A DNA stretch of 64,000 bases from NCBI RefSeq assembly GCF_029962835.1, contig NC_080588.1, forward strand, positions 18,122,001-18,186,000. Direction: 5' to 3'. Below the pieces are notes generated by a model. The model searched no databases, was not told where the DNA came from, and was given only the letters and a program-made list of their open reading frames with translations. The DNA is from Magnolia sinica (taxonomy: Eukaryota; Streptophyta; Magnoliopsida; Magnoliales; Magnoliaceae). Positions 1 to 11,179 of the stretch are shown here, piece after piece. The first letter of the stretch is position 1. Each line of letters opens with the position of its first letter. The translations under genes were made by a program, and so were the position numbers.

Positions 1-393
1 CGACTTCAAAAGATGGGGGTCGAAGAGTTGGGTTTCTACATTTGGACAAGAACCTATAGGCTTGTTTCTTTTGAGTCATTTTGCCAAATTTCAGGACATT
101 CTCTCATCCTATGGCCCATAGGATGCCATTTACACCATAGGGCTGGATGTACGAGATATCAACACTTCTTTCAAAGATAATCTTACGGCCTTTGTATTTG
201 ACCAATGGAGTATCGGTCAAAGGTGTCTTCGGCATTAAAGGCTCCTCTAATGGATCCGAGTTTCTTAGGGAGGGCTGAGGAGATGGTGATTGGCTTGTAG
301 GATGATTTTCCCTTCGAGGTCCAATTTCTTGACCCGATTAAGCCAAGAAGATTCGTCAATTGCCGGTGCTTTCCCTTCGTTGTGTTTAGGCAT
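1..393 (-). pseudogene. Third ORF of copia element 1 (plant-transposon-protein-like), partial and broken
   Basis: The minus-strand ATG is at 391-393 and the gene runs off the left edge of the window. The frame from this ATG stops after about 42 codons, and the conserved part continues in another frame, so at least one frameshift is present. Around 150-195 the translation reads RKIIFERSVDI. This aligns with RKIIIERTVNID in the third ORF of copia element 2 (9558-10704), which sits at the same place between RNase H and the 3' LTR. The match continues through a stretch resembling IL..IG.ENIL in both. SIRE-type copia elements are known for an extra ORF here, traditionally called env-like. I see no signal peptide or membrane segment in this piece. 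Function unknown. Confidence 0.6.
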
Positions 394-419
394 ATATATA
401 ATATACATACATACATACA

Positions 420-455
<36 letters not shown>

Positions 456-460
456 TATAT
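391..460. repeat. (CATA)n / (AT)n microsatellite
   Basis: About 13 tandem CATA/TACA units followed by an AT run. It lies immediately upstream (minus sense) of the ATG of the element 1 third ORF and produces a spurious MYVCMYVC peptide. Confidence 0.97.
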
Positions 461-856
461 TATTTTTGAGCTTTACAAAGGAAACTAAGATTTTCTACCA
501 ACTTACCGATGAGAAACCCTAGAAATAGCATAAAATGAAGATAAGGTAAATGCAATGCTAGGAATCTAGGTTTTCTAGTTTGGAAGGAAGATTTGTAGAT
601 GAGTCACACTTTGAATTGATGAGAATGAGTATTCAAAGTGACGAAATCAAGACTACATAGGAAGGGAAGCAGGACAGTCAACCTACCAACCAATGCAGGA
701 CGCACTTTGAGCTTAGGAGCGGGAGAGCAAGGAGTTGATGTAAAAGGAGAATCGGAACAAGAAGAACCTAAGAATCCTTACTTTGATAGCGGCTATGGAG
801 AGTCGAGGTACAAAAAATCCCAAATTATAGATTTCAAATTGAAAAACTACTCAGGG
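461..856 (-). other. Presumed 5' leader of the element 1 third ORF
   Basis: This stretch lies between the TATA-like box at 857-863 and the ATG at 393 on the minus strand. It has no coding similarity that I recognise. On the minus strand a good splice-donor sequence, CGGTAAGT, covers about 501-509, so a leader intron is possible. No clear acceptor was identified. Confidence 0.35.
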
Positions 857-964
857 TTTATAACCCAGTCCTGACACTTCGATATCATCAAAGTATTCTT
901 CGATGGCATCAAAGACTTACTTCGATGTCATCGAAGTAACATCGAAGAATCCATCGAACATCAG
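857..964 (-). promoter_or_regulatory. Internal promoter-like module of copia element 1: dyad array plus TATA box
   Basis: Read on the minus strand, an array of dyad motifs at 964-875 (for example TTCGATGTCATCGAA near 922-936, with degenerate copies on both sides) is followed by a TATA-like TTATAAA at 863-857. The dyads are the same type as those upstream of the TATA box in the LTR of this element (26020-26047 and 27770-28010). The module lies between the end of pol (about 1200) and the third ORF (from 393). Promoter function is inferred. The same arrangement in element 2 (10777-11057) supports it. Confidence 0.5.
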
Positions 965-1199
965 AGTTGCAAAAATTATTTTCCAACTCTAATCAGGACA
1001 TATTTTTGTTGGGAGGGTTAAGTAAAATTTGAAAACCATGATACACAAATATACACTCAAGCAAGGAATAAACAAGACAGATAAAAAATAAAATAAAATA
1101 AAATACAAAATAAGGCTATACATCCTTAGATTTACCAATAAGTCATAAAAAGCCAATAATGACCTATGAAGCGCATACACTAATGGATTTTTGGAGATT

Positions 1200-2999
1200 T
1201 CAAAATTGATTTGCGTCCATAGGTTTAGTTAATATATCAACTAATTGCCTTTTAGTAGGGCACATAATTTAGCGAGATGGTATGCTCCTCAATAAGCTCT
1301 CGAATGAAATGATGTCGAATATTTATGTGTTTCGTCCTAGAATGTTGAACCGGAATTTTGGATATATTGATGGCACTAGTATTATCACAAAATAGTGTCA
1401 TTCTAGTTTGTTTAATTCAGTAATCCGTCAATATTTGTTTCATCCATAGAAGATAGGCGCAACAACTACCTATTACAATATATTCAGCTTCGGCGATGCA
1501 TAAGGAGATGAAATTATGCTTTTTTTACTATGTTATGATACTAAGCAGTTTTCAATGTAAAAACACTCATTGTAGTCGATTTTTTATCATCCATATTTCT
1601 AGCCCAGTTGGCATCTAAGCACCCAACAATTGTGATTAAGGTGTCGAACGGGTACCAGAGGCTAAAATCAGTAGTCCCAGTCACATATCGAATGATTTTC
1701 TTAACAACGCTTATATGCGACTCTTTAGGGTCGGCCTGAAACCGAGCACATGCTCCTACACCAAAATCTATATTAGGCCGACTCACTATGAGATAGAGTA
1801 GGCTCCCTATCATGCTTTGATATAAGTGTTGATCCACACTTTTTTCAGATATCTCCTTGGATAACTTCAGTGTGGTGCTCATAGGCATGTGATGTGTACG
1901 ACCAAACTTAAGTCCAAAACATTTTACTAATTCTTTTGCATACTTGGTCTGACTTACAAAAATGTCATTCTTGAGCTACTTGACTTGTAAGCCACAGAAG
2001 AAATTCAGTTCTCTCACCATGCTTATTTCAAATTCATATTGCATCAAGTGGGTAAACTGATGAGCCATTTCTTTACATGTGGAACCAAATACTATATCAT
2101 CCACATAAATCTGCGCAATAAGTATGGAATCCCCAGTCCTTTGAACAAAGAGTATTTTATCTACACTCCCCCCTAAAAAACTTATGGTCGATTAAAAATT
2201 GAATCAACCTTTCATACCATGCACGAGGGGCTTGTTTAAGATCGTGAAGTGTTTTCTTTAATCTGTTAACTTGATGAGGATATTTACGATCAACAAATCC
2301 CTTTGGTTCTTCAACATATACTTCTTACTTAAGTACACCATTTAAAAAAGTACTTTTTACATGCATCTGAAATAGTTTAAATTGTAAAGCACAAGCTATG
2401 GACATAAGGATTTGAATAGACTCAACTCATGTTATAGGGATAAATATATCATCAAAATCAATTCCATCAATTTGAGAATTTCCCTGCGCAACTAGCCTAG
2501 TTTTGTTTCTCAGTACATTGTCAGATTCATCAGATTTGTTCTTGTATATCCATTTCATCTCGATGATATTTTAATTTTTTGGCTTAGGAACTAGCTGCCA
2601 CACCTCATTGTTCTCAAATTGTTGTAGCTCTTCTTGCATAGCTAATATCCAATATTCATCTTGTAGAGTTTCTACAATACTTTTTGGTTCAATCTTAGAG
2701 GTGAATTAGAGATGATTATTTATGGTTTCAAGTTACCTTTTGGTTTTCACACTAGCACTAGGATCTCCAATGATTTGATTGAGAGGATGATTCTTGATAA
2801 CCAAAAGGTCAACCAAAGGTTAAGACACTCGTGGATAATTGTGTTTTTCATTATATTTACCTATTTCACTTGGACCCATATCTTCATCCACATCCATCTC
2901 AGGACTAGATTTGTCATTGGGTTGGTCATCAACAACCACATTGACTGATTCTTGTATTGCTAGGGTCCTAAGATTGTACACCCTATAAGCTCAACTATT
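1200..2999 (-). pseudogene. pol: Copia element 1 reverse transcriptase and RNase H
   Basis: Minus-strand translation gives a Ty1/copia RT with several frameshifts and stops. The catalytic YVDD is preserved at about 2095-2106 (IYVDDIVFG). The RT C-terminal part and the connection (MPMSTTLKLS, then YQSMIGSLLYL near 1800) occupy 1541-1888. RNase H runs to about 1200 and ends with DILTKP-like residues. Its substrates would be the element RNA and RNA:DNA hybrid inside cytoplasmic virus-like particles. Gene order gag-PR-IN-RT-RH is that of Pseudoviridae/copia. Multiple internal stops show this copy cannot make the polyprotein. It shares domain order and extra-ORF position with element 2. Confidence 0.85.
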
Positions 3000-4300
3000 T
3001 AAGAAATATCCTAAAAAGATCCCGTTGTCGCTCTTGGGGTTAACCTTGCCAAGTTTTCATGGTCTCTTAGCTACCAAAGACTTTGAAATACTTGACACTA
3101 GGTGGCTTTCCATGCAACAAATCATATGTTATTTTATCTAGCCTTGCTCTTAAGTAAACTCTATTGATAGTGTAGTAGGTTGTATTAACAACTTCGGCCC
3201 AGAAACTCTTGGATAAGTCTTTACTACTTAGCATAACTTATGCCATTTCTTGAATCACTCTATTTTTTCTTTCACTAACTCCATTTTGCTGAGGGGTTTT
3301 GGGTGCTGAGAATTCATACGAATTCCAAATTCATCACAAAACGTCCAGAATCATTCATTCTCAAATTCTCCACTATGATCACTCCTGATGTTTTTATCAT
3401 GTATCCTTTTTCATTATGGAGTCGCTTCATAAGTTTCTTAAATTCATAAAAAGTATCTGATTTTTCTTTTCCTTAAGAAGGTGACACAAGTGAACCTAGA
3501 GTAATCATTCACTACATTCAAGAAATGTCTTTTCCTACCTTGAATCTGTACAGTGGTAGGACCAATAAGGGCCATGTGTAAGAGGTTGAGAGGCTTAGTA
3601 CTAGCCACAAAAGTTGTTTTTTTATGAGTGACTTTGATTTGTTTTCCATTTTTACAGTCACCACAGACAATCCTAGCTTAATCTTGGGAAACCCTCTCAC
3701 CAAATTCTTAGAGCTTAGGCGAGACAGATTTTTGTGGCAGACATGGCCGAGTTTTTGGTGCAAACGTTCAATCTCATTATCTCAGGCCATGTGGCATACA
3801 GCTGGAGATACAGATCCCCCACTGCTTTCGATGACATAATAATTATCGCTAGTGCGAAGACCTCTCATAACTAGTTTATCTATTTAATCAGAGATCTTAC
3901 ACATTTTTTTTTTGAGAACCTAATTGAATGTTCTTTGTCATGGATTTATAATATGCTTAAGAGGTTGTGTTTTAATCCCTCAATGTAGAGAGCATTTTCA
4001 ATTTTGGGCAATCTTGGGCAAACAGTTCTTCCTTGCCCAATTATCGTAGCAGTTCTCCCATATCTAAAAGTGACTGACTCACCAATGCAATTGGTTTGAT
4101 GGCAGAAGTGGGTCTGGTCACCCATCATGTGTCTCGAGCACCCGCTATCTAGATACCATCTAGCATTACTACCAACTTTAAGAGCGGTATGTCTTACTAG
4201 GCAGTTTGCTTTATTCTTGATGACCCATTTGGAGACAACTTTTTTTTGGGCTGGTATTGGATTTTAGAGAGAGAGTATCTTTCTTGGACTCATCTCTCAA
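3000..4300 (-). pseudogene. pol: Copia element 1 protease remnant, GAG-pre-integrase and integrase
   Basis: At 3946-4128 the minus strand encodes the region just after the protease active site (MMGDQTHFCHQTN). The aspartate segment lies just upstream in a broken frame. At 3518-3763 is the pre-integrase zinc-binding segment (HQKLGHVCHKNLSRL), followed by the start of the integrase core (VVNDYSRFT near 3500) and, near 3380, RSDHSGEFEN with the second catalytic Asp. The remainder to 3000 is integrase C-terminal sequence with stops. In intact relatives these domains process Gag-Pol and insert the cDNA, leaving 5-bp duplications. The copy is inactivated by several frameshifts. Confidence 0.8.
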
Positions 4301-6267
4301 GGGCGAGTTTTTCCTAAGAGAATGAATTTTTACAGCCAACTATTCATTGCCCTGATTAACTCGAAGAATCATTTCCTTTGTTTTTTGATTTAACTAGGCA
4401 ACTTGCTTGAATAATTCTTGTATTCTCTTATCCATTTTAAGAGGAGTGGAATACTTCTTCCTCCCATTTTCCTTTTGTAGTGGCTTTCTAGGTGCACTTC
4501 TCACAGCCTACAACATTTTTTCAGTTGGTATATATTTACTTATGATGCTCATACTTGGGGTGGTTTGGGAGTGTTGAAATGCTAAACATTCAAATTTCAG
4601 ATGTCCCATGTCACCACATGTATGATAGACTAGAGATATTTGTGGTTTATTACTTGAAGCCACTTATTCTTTTCTAATCATAGGGGGAACATAAGTCGGA
4701 CTTGTTTGATTGCTTTCATATCCTAATCCTGTCTTATCCCTTGATGTCTTATCCATTCCTAGAAGTCTTTCTAGTTTTTACTCACTTTGGGTAAACTTGT
4801 GATTTATGTTGGCATGAGATTTAGATTTTTCTAATTTTAATTTAAGACCTTGGTTGATTGTTTTCATCTTGCTAAGTTCAGTTTCTAGGTCTTCATTCTT
4901 CTTTGTTAAGTCAGTCAAGTCGCTCTCGTATGAGGCATTTTTCATGGCATAGTTGGCATTATCTCTGATGAGTTCTTCAATGTCATTAGCCAACCATTCT
5001 TTGTCGGCCTTGGCTTCCTTAAATTTCATGCTTAACAACTTACTTTCTGTCTTTGCCTGACCAATCTTTTTAAGTACTTTAAAGTTTTTGGTATAAAGTT
5101 GGTCATAGGCTTCTTGCAGACCAATATTGTCAACTTCCTCCTCTTCTTCTTCAGAGGAAGACCTTTTTTCCATATATTCATCCTTGTTTCCCATTTCCCT
5201 TAATTCATGGGTGTTTGTGTTGGTAGAGGCCATGAGTATTCTTAATGAGCCTTGGTCTCCATCACTTTGGGATTCATCTGAGCCTGAGTTTAAATCCCGA
5301 GAGTCATCCCATGTGGTAGCCATTGCCTTCCCTTTTGATTTGTGTTTGGTGGGACAATCAGAAGCAAGGTGACCATACCCTCTATAATTGTAACATTGGG
5401 GATCTTTTAACCATTTAGGAGATTTACCTATTTGGCATTTCGGGTCATACTTTTTCCCCATTTTGTAAAAGCTGTTTCCTTGGTTCTTATTAAAAACTTT
5501 TTGAAGCTTTTGGCCAACAAGGCCATTTCTTCACCATCTTCATCGTCATCATTGTTATCCTCAGATTCATGTCTTTTCTGTGAGGCTTTTAGAACAATGT
5601 TTTTAGATTTGGTGGGAGTTTTGAAATGTAGTTCATACATTTGTAGGGAAACAAACAGTTCTTCTACTTTTATGTCATCGATATTACTACATTCCTCGAT
5701 TGTTATGACCCTGGAAGAGAATCATTTCGGTAGCGATCTCAAGATTTTTCTACAAATATGTTGAACCATAACTCTTTCTCCTAACCCCCACATGGAGTTA
5801 CATATCACTTAGCTTGGTGTAGAACTCCATAATATTTCATGCTCCTCCATTTTTATGTTTTGAAATTGGGTTGTTAGGAGTTGGAGTTTAGAACTTTTTA
5901 CTGTGCTTGTCCCTTCATGGGTGGTTTCCTATAAATCGTATGCTTGTTTGGCTATTTTGCATATGCATATTCTTTCAAATTCTTCTTGAGAAACAACATA
6001 GTAAATAATGTTCAATTCTTTTGCATCGCAACTGGACCTAGTTTTGTCGTAGTCGGTCTGAAGCACTTTAAGTTTGGGTCTTAAAGTGGTGGCACCATCA
6101 TTCAATACAATTTGATCCATTGGTGCTTGTCACCTATTTTCTACTATGTCCTAAACTCCATAGTCTAAGGATATAAGGAAGATACGCATCCTAGCTTTCC
6201 AGTAAGCATAGTTAGATCTGTAAAAAAAAGGTAATCTTGATATCAACATCCCCTCAGTTTTAGACAT
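4301..6267 (-). pseudogene. gag: Copia element 1 gag (SIRE-like nucleocapsid)
   Basis: I place the start at the ATG at 6265-6267, about 60 bases inside the PBS, because the following residues (NYAYWKARMRIFLISLDYG) look like the N-terminal gag of copia elements. A shorter internal ATG is at 6120. Stops follow this start. The acidic middle part is at 5428-5640. The long open segment 4778-5461 has a zinc knuckle reading CYNYRGYGHLASDC (second Cys replaced by Tyr), then an acidic Ser/Glu region and a coiled-coil-like Lys/Glu-rich segment. A second degenerate knuckle, YHTCGDMGHLKFEC, lies near 4590-4640. The protein would coat element RNA. Long gag with a C-terminal coiled coil fits the SIRE/Maximus lineage. 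Confidence 0.8.
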
Positions 6268-6324
6268 ATTTTTAGTTTCAACAATGATCTCCCTTTAGGC
6301 TGTGAAGCCCTTCAAGAGGAACCC

Positions 6325-6336
6325 GCTTTGATACTA
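6325..6336 (-). other. Primer binding site of copia element 1
   Basis: The minus-strand sequence TAGTATCAAAGC lies two bases inside the 5' LTR end. It differs by one transition from the TGGTATCAAAGC PBS of element 2 and resembles the initiator-tRNA-Met type of plant LTR elements. Confidence 0.75.
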
Positions 6337-6338
6337 AT

Positions 6339-7320
6339 TGAAATTACGGTTTTACTGTTACAAGCAAAACATGAATATATGACTAATGTCCTATAAGAGG
6401 GGGGTGTGAATAGGACTTTTTAATTTTTAACTAGATAATTTACATGCACTTCTTGATAAGTTACATGCACTTTCGGATAAGTTACATCTACTTACTTCTA
6501 AACACTTATGTGAAATAATGCAAACAAGAAGTGAATCTATTAAGTCTACTCTAATGAAAACATCATTCAAGCATTCTGTCAAACATGTTTGCTACAGTAA
6601 AGTAAATCATATATATTGTTCAGCAAAATATAATAGATAAGAGATAAAACATTTAACCCATTGGACATGATGTATAGTGGTTCAACTACGTGCCTACTTC
6701 CTTCTCGACTGACTCACTCTTTCCAAAAGTGTAATGAATTCACTATCCAAATGGTTTTAAATCAGGTTCACCACAAACCTTTACAACTTATACAAAGTCT
6801 ACACGTTTTGCATTCGTTAATGGCCTACATAAGGTCTTAGTGAGTTTGGATCTCAAACTTAAACACGAAGACTAACATAAGGACGATGAATGTACTCGCC
6901 TGTTAAAAGCCTACACAAGGACTTGTCAAGTTTGATATTTCAATCTCTAAAACCCAATCCTACACAAGGAATGGTTTTCAAACACAATGAACTCAAATAA
7001 ACTTTCTTATAAAGTTGATGAGCCCCATTGAAGCACCTTGTTGAAGATATTTCTAAATTATGAAGCATCTTTAGCTCCCTTGAATCGCAGCCGTAATGAT
7101 GATATGCCTTTGGAGATGATGAGTTTTGGGTCAAGGGTTGGTGGATCCTAACTGAAGAATGATGGGCCTTTATGGTTAGGGTTAGGATTCCCAAGGTTAG
7201 GCAGTTAATGCTATCTAGCATAAAAGATTTGCCAATAAACATGGTTGTTAGAGCATTACTGAATGTTTTAGTTCATTCTTCAATCCGAGCTTTTAATGCT
7301 CAATGAATGTCTTTAGCACA
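6339..7320 (-). mobile_element. Copia element 1 5' LTR, segment a
   Basis: The LTR edge is TGAAATTACGG in plus reading, next to the PBS. A C-rich/G-rich block (tcctataagaggggggtg) near 6390 corresponds to a block found at the same place in all related LTRs of this window. The LTR is interrupted at 7320/7321 by copia element 2. It continues at 25839-26050 and 27708-28290, giving about 1.8 kb of LTR after removing the insertions. No gene is seen in this segment; short ORFs are not conserved. Confidence 0.75.
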
Positions 7321-7325
7321 AGGAT

Positions 7326-9043
7326 TGAAAAGGGCGAGCTTAATAGTCCTGGCGAGGGGGGGATGGTGAGTAGGACTATGCCAAATAAAAATTAAATTAC
7401 AAAAATAATAAATAAATCAGGAAACTCAATCGCACTAGTATTGAAAAATTGATTTAAACTAGTTCGTAGGACAACCTACACCTAAAATAAAGTTTAGGCA
7501 GGACAACCTTATTTCACGAACAATCGTAAGGATCAAGATTTCAAACTAAGTGAGTGACAATAAAGTTATCTACTACAAACATTCACCACTTTTGTATAAA
7601 TAAAATTACAACCATTCTACATATATGCAAAAAGTAAACATTCACCACAACATCAAGAGTTATAGTGGTTCGGTGTATACAACAACTGTTCTCAAACACC
7701 TATACCTACTCCACTCCCAATAATCACTATCCATGTGATATTGGCTTTCACTAAAAATAAGGTTTTCACAGGGTCACCTTAAAACCTAATACAGTTGTGA
7801 TTTTAAAGGACTATCACAAACAAAAACCCCACACTAAGATTTTCTGGCTATCTTAGAAAAACCAACAAATGAGATTTTTTGGCTACCTTAATGAAACTAA
7901 AATACAAAAGATAGAAATATACTTATCTTCACCTTGAAGACGTATCTTTTGATGTAGCATGTAAAACCGCTTCTCTTGAAGTAGAATGTTCAATGTCCAG
8001 TCACATAAATAAGGGTTATAGGTTCTAAATTGATTTTAAATCGATTCAAACCAAAGACTACTTGTTTGAATTCCTCAAGATCTCAAAGAAGAGTATCTAC
8101 TCTCTTTTAAAGAATAAGATTCATAAAAAAAGATCAAGAAATTAAAACAAAAAGCTATTAAAGAAATATTAAAAATACTATGCAATAGCTTGAAGATAAT
8201 GGGGACTTCTCTCTATTTTGATGAAGGCTTTTACTGGCTTGGATTGATAATTTCAGATTGAGAGAAGACCTCTATTTATAGGCTGAAAAGTTGTTGTTTC
8301 GACTCGTCTAAGATATCATTCGACTTGTCTAAGGTTTAACAAATTTTTAATTTTTGAGCGCGATTGGATAAAACGGTTCTTCGACTGGTCGAGGGCCCTG
8401 TTCGACTGGTCGACCATGGGCTTCGACTAGTCAATGGTGCCAAAATATAGTTGTTGGATTTCGAATCAAGTAACCTCTAATGGTCAAGCAGTCTACTCTA
8501 CTGGTTGAGGAAGTAAGAAAAAAAAATCCATTTTTTGAAATTTAAATTTGGACTGATCGAAGATTTTCTTAGATTGGTCGAGCCACAGCTTAGACTAGTC
8601 GAACCTAAGCTTAAACCAGTCGAACTTAAGCCTGACAAAAGTATAAAAACTTATATAAGTTTGTCATTTGAAAGCACCTAAGTCTAAGGTCTTTCTAAGG
8701 TCTGTTATACCTGTAAAGACTGAACATTGAAGTTTGAATTTCACGAAACTTGTTCTTTTACTTGATTCTTCAATAGAACATGTAGTTAAAGATGAAGCTT
8801 GATCTTCTACTAGAAGTGTAGTAGGACTTGAACTTATTAAAGCTTGAACTTTCCATCTTGATCTACTTCATAACTTGAACTTCAGTAAGGTCTTGAATCA
8901 TAGTAGATGTTGAACTTGCTTGACTTGAAGTGAGGACTTGAACTTTTCATCTTGATCCACATTAGACGGACCACTTCATAGGCTGTTTTGTCTAAACGAA
9001 ATTTGATAAACAAAGGTGTGCTTTACACAATATAGCACTTACA
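7326..9043 (-). mobile_element. 3' LTR of copia element 2
   Basis: Plus-strand edges are TGAAAAGGG... and ...CACTTACA, flanked by the TSD AGGAT on the left and the PPT on the right. It is 1718 bp, about 150 bp longer than the 5' copy, which has lost a piece of the dyad array. Contents in element sense: U3 with a dyad array, a TATA box at 8280-8271, then R/U5. Confidence 0.92.
8271..8625 (-). promoter_or_regulatory. LTR promoter of element 2: TCGACTGGTCGA dyad array and TATA box
   Basis: Dyads of the type TTCGACTGGTCGA and TCGACTAGTCGA are scattered through 8299-8625; the best copies are at about 8377-8415. In transcription sense they precede the TATA box TATAAATAGA (8280-8271). In-element duplication of the same motif upstream of the third ORF (10897-11057) suggests a role in transcription. 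That function is inferred. Confidence 0.6.
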
Positions 9044-9060
9044 ATCTCCTCCTTTATCAA
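9044..9060 (-). other. Polypurine tract of copia element 2
   Basis: The minus strand reads AAAGGAGGAGAT directly in front of the LTR start TGTAAGTGC. This is the expected plus-strand primer position. Confidence 0.85.
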
Positions 9061-9557
9061 ATTCGTGACAAAACACTTAATACAACAACTACAATAGTAT
9101 CTTGAATTCCATGTTGTAGTAGAAGGTACAACTTTAATGAATGTGCAAAAGATTTTACTGCCGGTACTCCCCCTCAATGTGAACTTCTCCCTGCTTTATA
9201 CTTCCCTCGTATTATAACATACAATTCCAATGCAAAACTCCAACAACCATATAGCCATATAGCAACATTTTCCATTCTAACCAGATATCATCATTCACAT
9301 TCATATTCTACTTGTAAAATTAGCAAATTCTCTCCCCTTTTTTGTCACAAATGGACAAAGGAAAGAGCATGCATGTGAACATAATTAAACCATAATTGAA
9401 TCAGTAGAATAATAACCAGAAAATGCATAGAAATATGTCAATGAAAGGAGTTATCACAAAAGTCATCAATGAGTATAAAAAGAGTATAGTTTGAGAGTTA
9501 ACAACTAAGCACACACATAATTAAAGTTTTTACAACCCAAAATGAAAGAAAATCAAG
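9061..9557 (-). other. 3' untranslated spacer of copia element 2
   Basis: This AT-rich stretch lies between the third ORF stop and the PPT. I see no ORF, dyad array or tandem repeat in it. Confidence 0.6.
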
Positions 9558-10704
9558 CTAATCGGATCTAGAGGAAGATAGAGGAGGTATGGAAGGATCA
9601 ATCTGGTGAAGTCCTTTTGTAATGCGACAAAAATATTTTCACATATATTTCATAGATGCTTTGTGACTTTCAGCCAAAGTATCCTGTGATACTTTCAACT
9701 CAACAACTTTCTCTTCCAATGGCTTAAGCCGATCATCAACCTTGGAAGGCTAATAGTCAAGATCAGTTACATCATCCGATTCAAGTTATGCAAAGATGTC
9801 ATCCATAGACGTGTCTTCAGGTAAAGGCACGTCTTCTTCCTCTACTTCATCCTCATCTCTCTGGCCGGGTAGGAATTCCAGGTTCATCTTATGGATATTC
9901 GTACTATCAAATGGGAGGGCAGCCTCTGATGCCTCAGCAGATGGAATAACAACATTGCAATGAATAGCAAGAGTTGTCATAAGATAAGCAAAAGGGACTG
10001 ACCCATGGCTAGGATGGATTCAAAATTGGATAATTAAGTAACATATCAATGAGGGAAGATAGATAGGAATGCCAGACACAACAGCATGAAGAACACGAGA
10101 CATGAAGGGAGTAAGTTCAGACTTATTCCCAAACCTTGGATAGACATTAGATGTGAAAATGCAATGAAGGACTCTGTATTTGGGTAACATCTTGTTAGCA
10201 CGGAGGGCATTTCCAAAACTCCATTCAGCACTAAACCAAAATAATTTTACGGGTAATTTTCCATCGCTCAGATTCAGTCATTCTTTCAGCAAGGGTAGCA
10301 ATGGGTATACCTTCATTATTAACATTAATATCCATCAACCCTGAAATTAGGTGCCGATCAACTGGGACTGTCCCTTCTCTAAAATTAATAGAGAATGTCA
10401 TATTATCAAGGGACAATTCACCTATTGAAGCATACATCTCTTGCGCTATTGAGCGGTATGTCGTTCCGCCCCAACTCAGAATGTTTTCCCAACCAATGGT
10501 AGTAAGGATAGGTAGGAGCTGGAATGGAGCAATGTGATCTATGTTCACAGTCCTTTCAATGATAATTTTCCTAGAGCGGAAATCCCTAAAATGCTCCGAA
10601 TCTTCTTCGGGAGATCTTAGGGTTCTCACCCTAATTGGAGTCGACCTGGAGGAGGAATCCCTAGGGCCCTTGCGAGTAGCCTTCCTCTTAGTGCGATGCT
10701 CCAT
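9558..10704 (-). pseudogene. Third ORF of copia element 2 (putative plant transposon protein domain, env position)
   Basis: The ATG is at 10702-10704, 73 bases after a TATA-like box. The first 157 codons are open: a basic Arg/Lys/Ser N-terminus, then RKIIIERTVNID and a segment around YRSIAQEMYASIGEL. Its layout recalls the domain annotated as putative plant transposon protein in many plant retroelement ORFs (inference from memory). A frameshift near 10231 leads to 10046-10231, and a further break leads to the acidic segment 9786-9980 (EDEVEEEDVPLPED). Beyond a stop a heptad-like coiled coil (VDDRLKPLEEKVVELK) follows to TAG at 9558-9560. I see no transmembrane segment or signal peptide, which argues against a true envelope. 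Function unknown. The homologue in element 1 is at 1-393. Confidence 0.65.
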
Positions 10705-10776
10705 TTAGAGATTGCAATAGAGTATTATAGATGATAGATGGGTTTGGCTTAAATCAGATTTTTTCACAAAACTCAC

Positions 10777-11057
10777 TATATAAAGGATGTGAATCTCAAA
10801 ATAAATCACAAATGAAAGATTAACTAGTAAAAAGGAACCCAAATCTAGAAGAAATGTGAAATAAACCACTTACAACGAAGAAATGGAGATAGGTTTGACG
10901 AGTGGAGCTACGGCTAGTCGAGGAAGAAAGGAAAAAATGAATTGAAAAAGTGTTTTTTCCTCTTTTAATAAGCAAATCCACACACTTTGACTGGTCGAGT
11001 ATGGTCCTCAACTCATCGAAGGTCGACTGGTCGAGGACGTGCTCGACTTGTCAAGCA
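10777..11057 (-). promoter_or_regulatory. Internal promoter-like module of copia element 2
   Basis: On the minus strand, dyads of the LTR type (TCGACTGGTCGA at about 11022-11033, plus degenerate copies at 10897-11057) precede TTTATATA at 10784-10777. The third ORF ATG follows at 10704. This is the same order, motif and polarity as in the LTR U3. It lies just after the end of RNase H. An independent promoter for the third ORF is inferred. Confidence 0.55.
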
Positions 11058-11179
11058 GCTGACAAAAAAATCTCAAAATTTAAAATTTGAAATTTAAATG
11101 TTTTGCATTTTGTTATGTTTTTTTTTAAAAATTATAAACATAAAAAAATGCATAAACTACATGATTTAATTAATTAGAA

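Noticed and set aside
638-874. 78-residue plus-strand ORF
   Set aside because: It overlaps the presumed leader and promoter of the element 1 third ORF on the other strand, has no recognisable domain and no homologue at the matching place in element 2.
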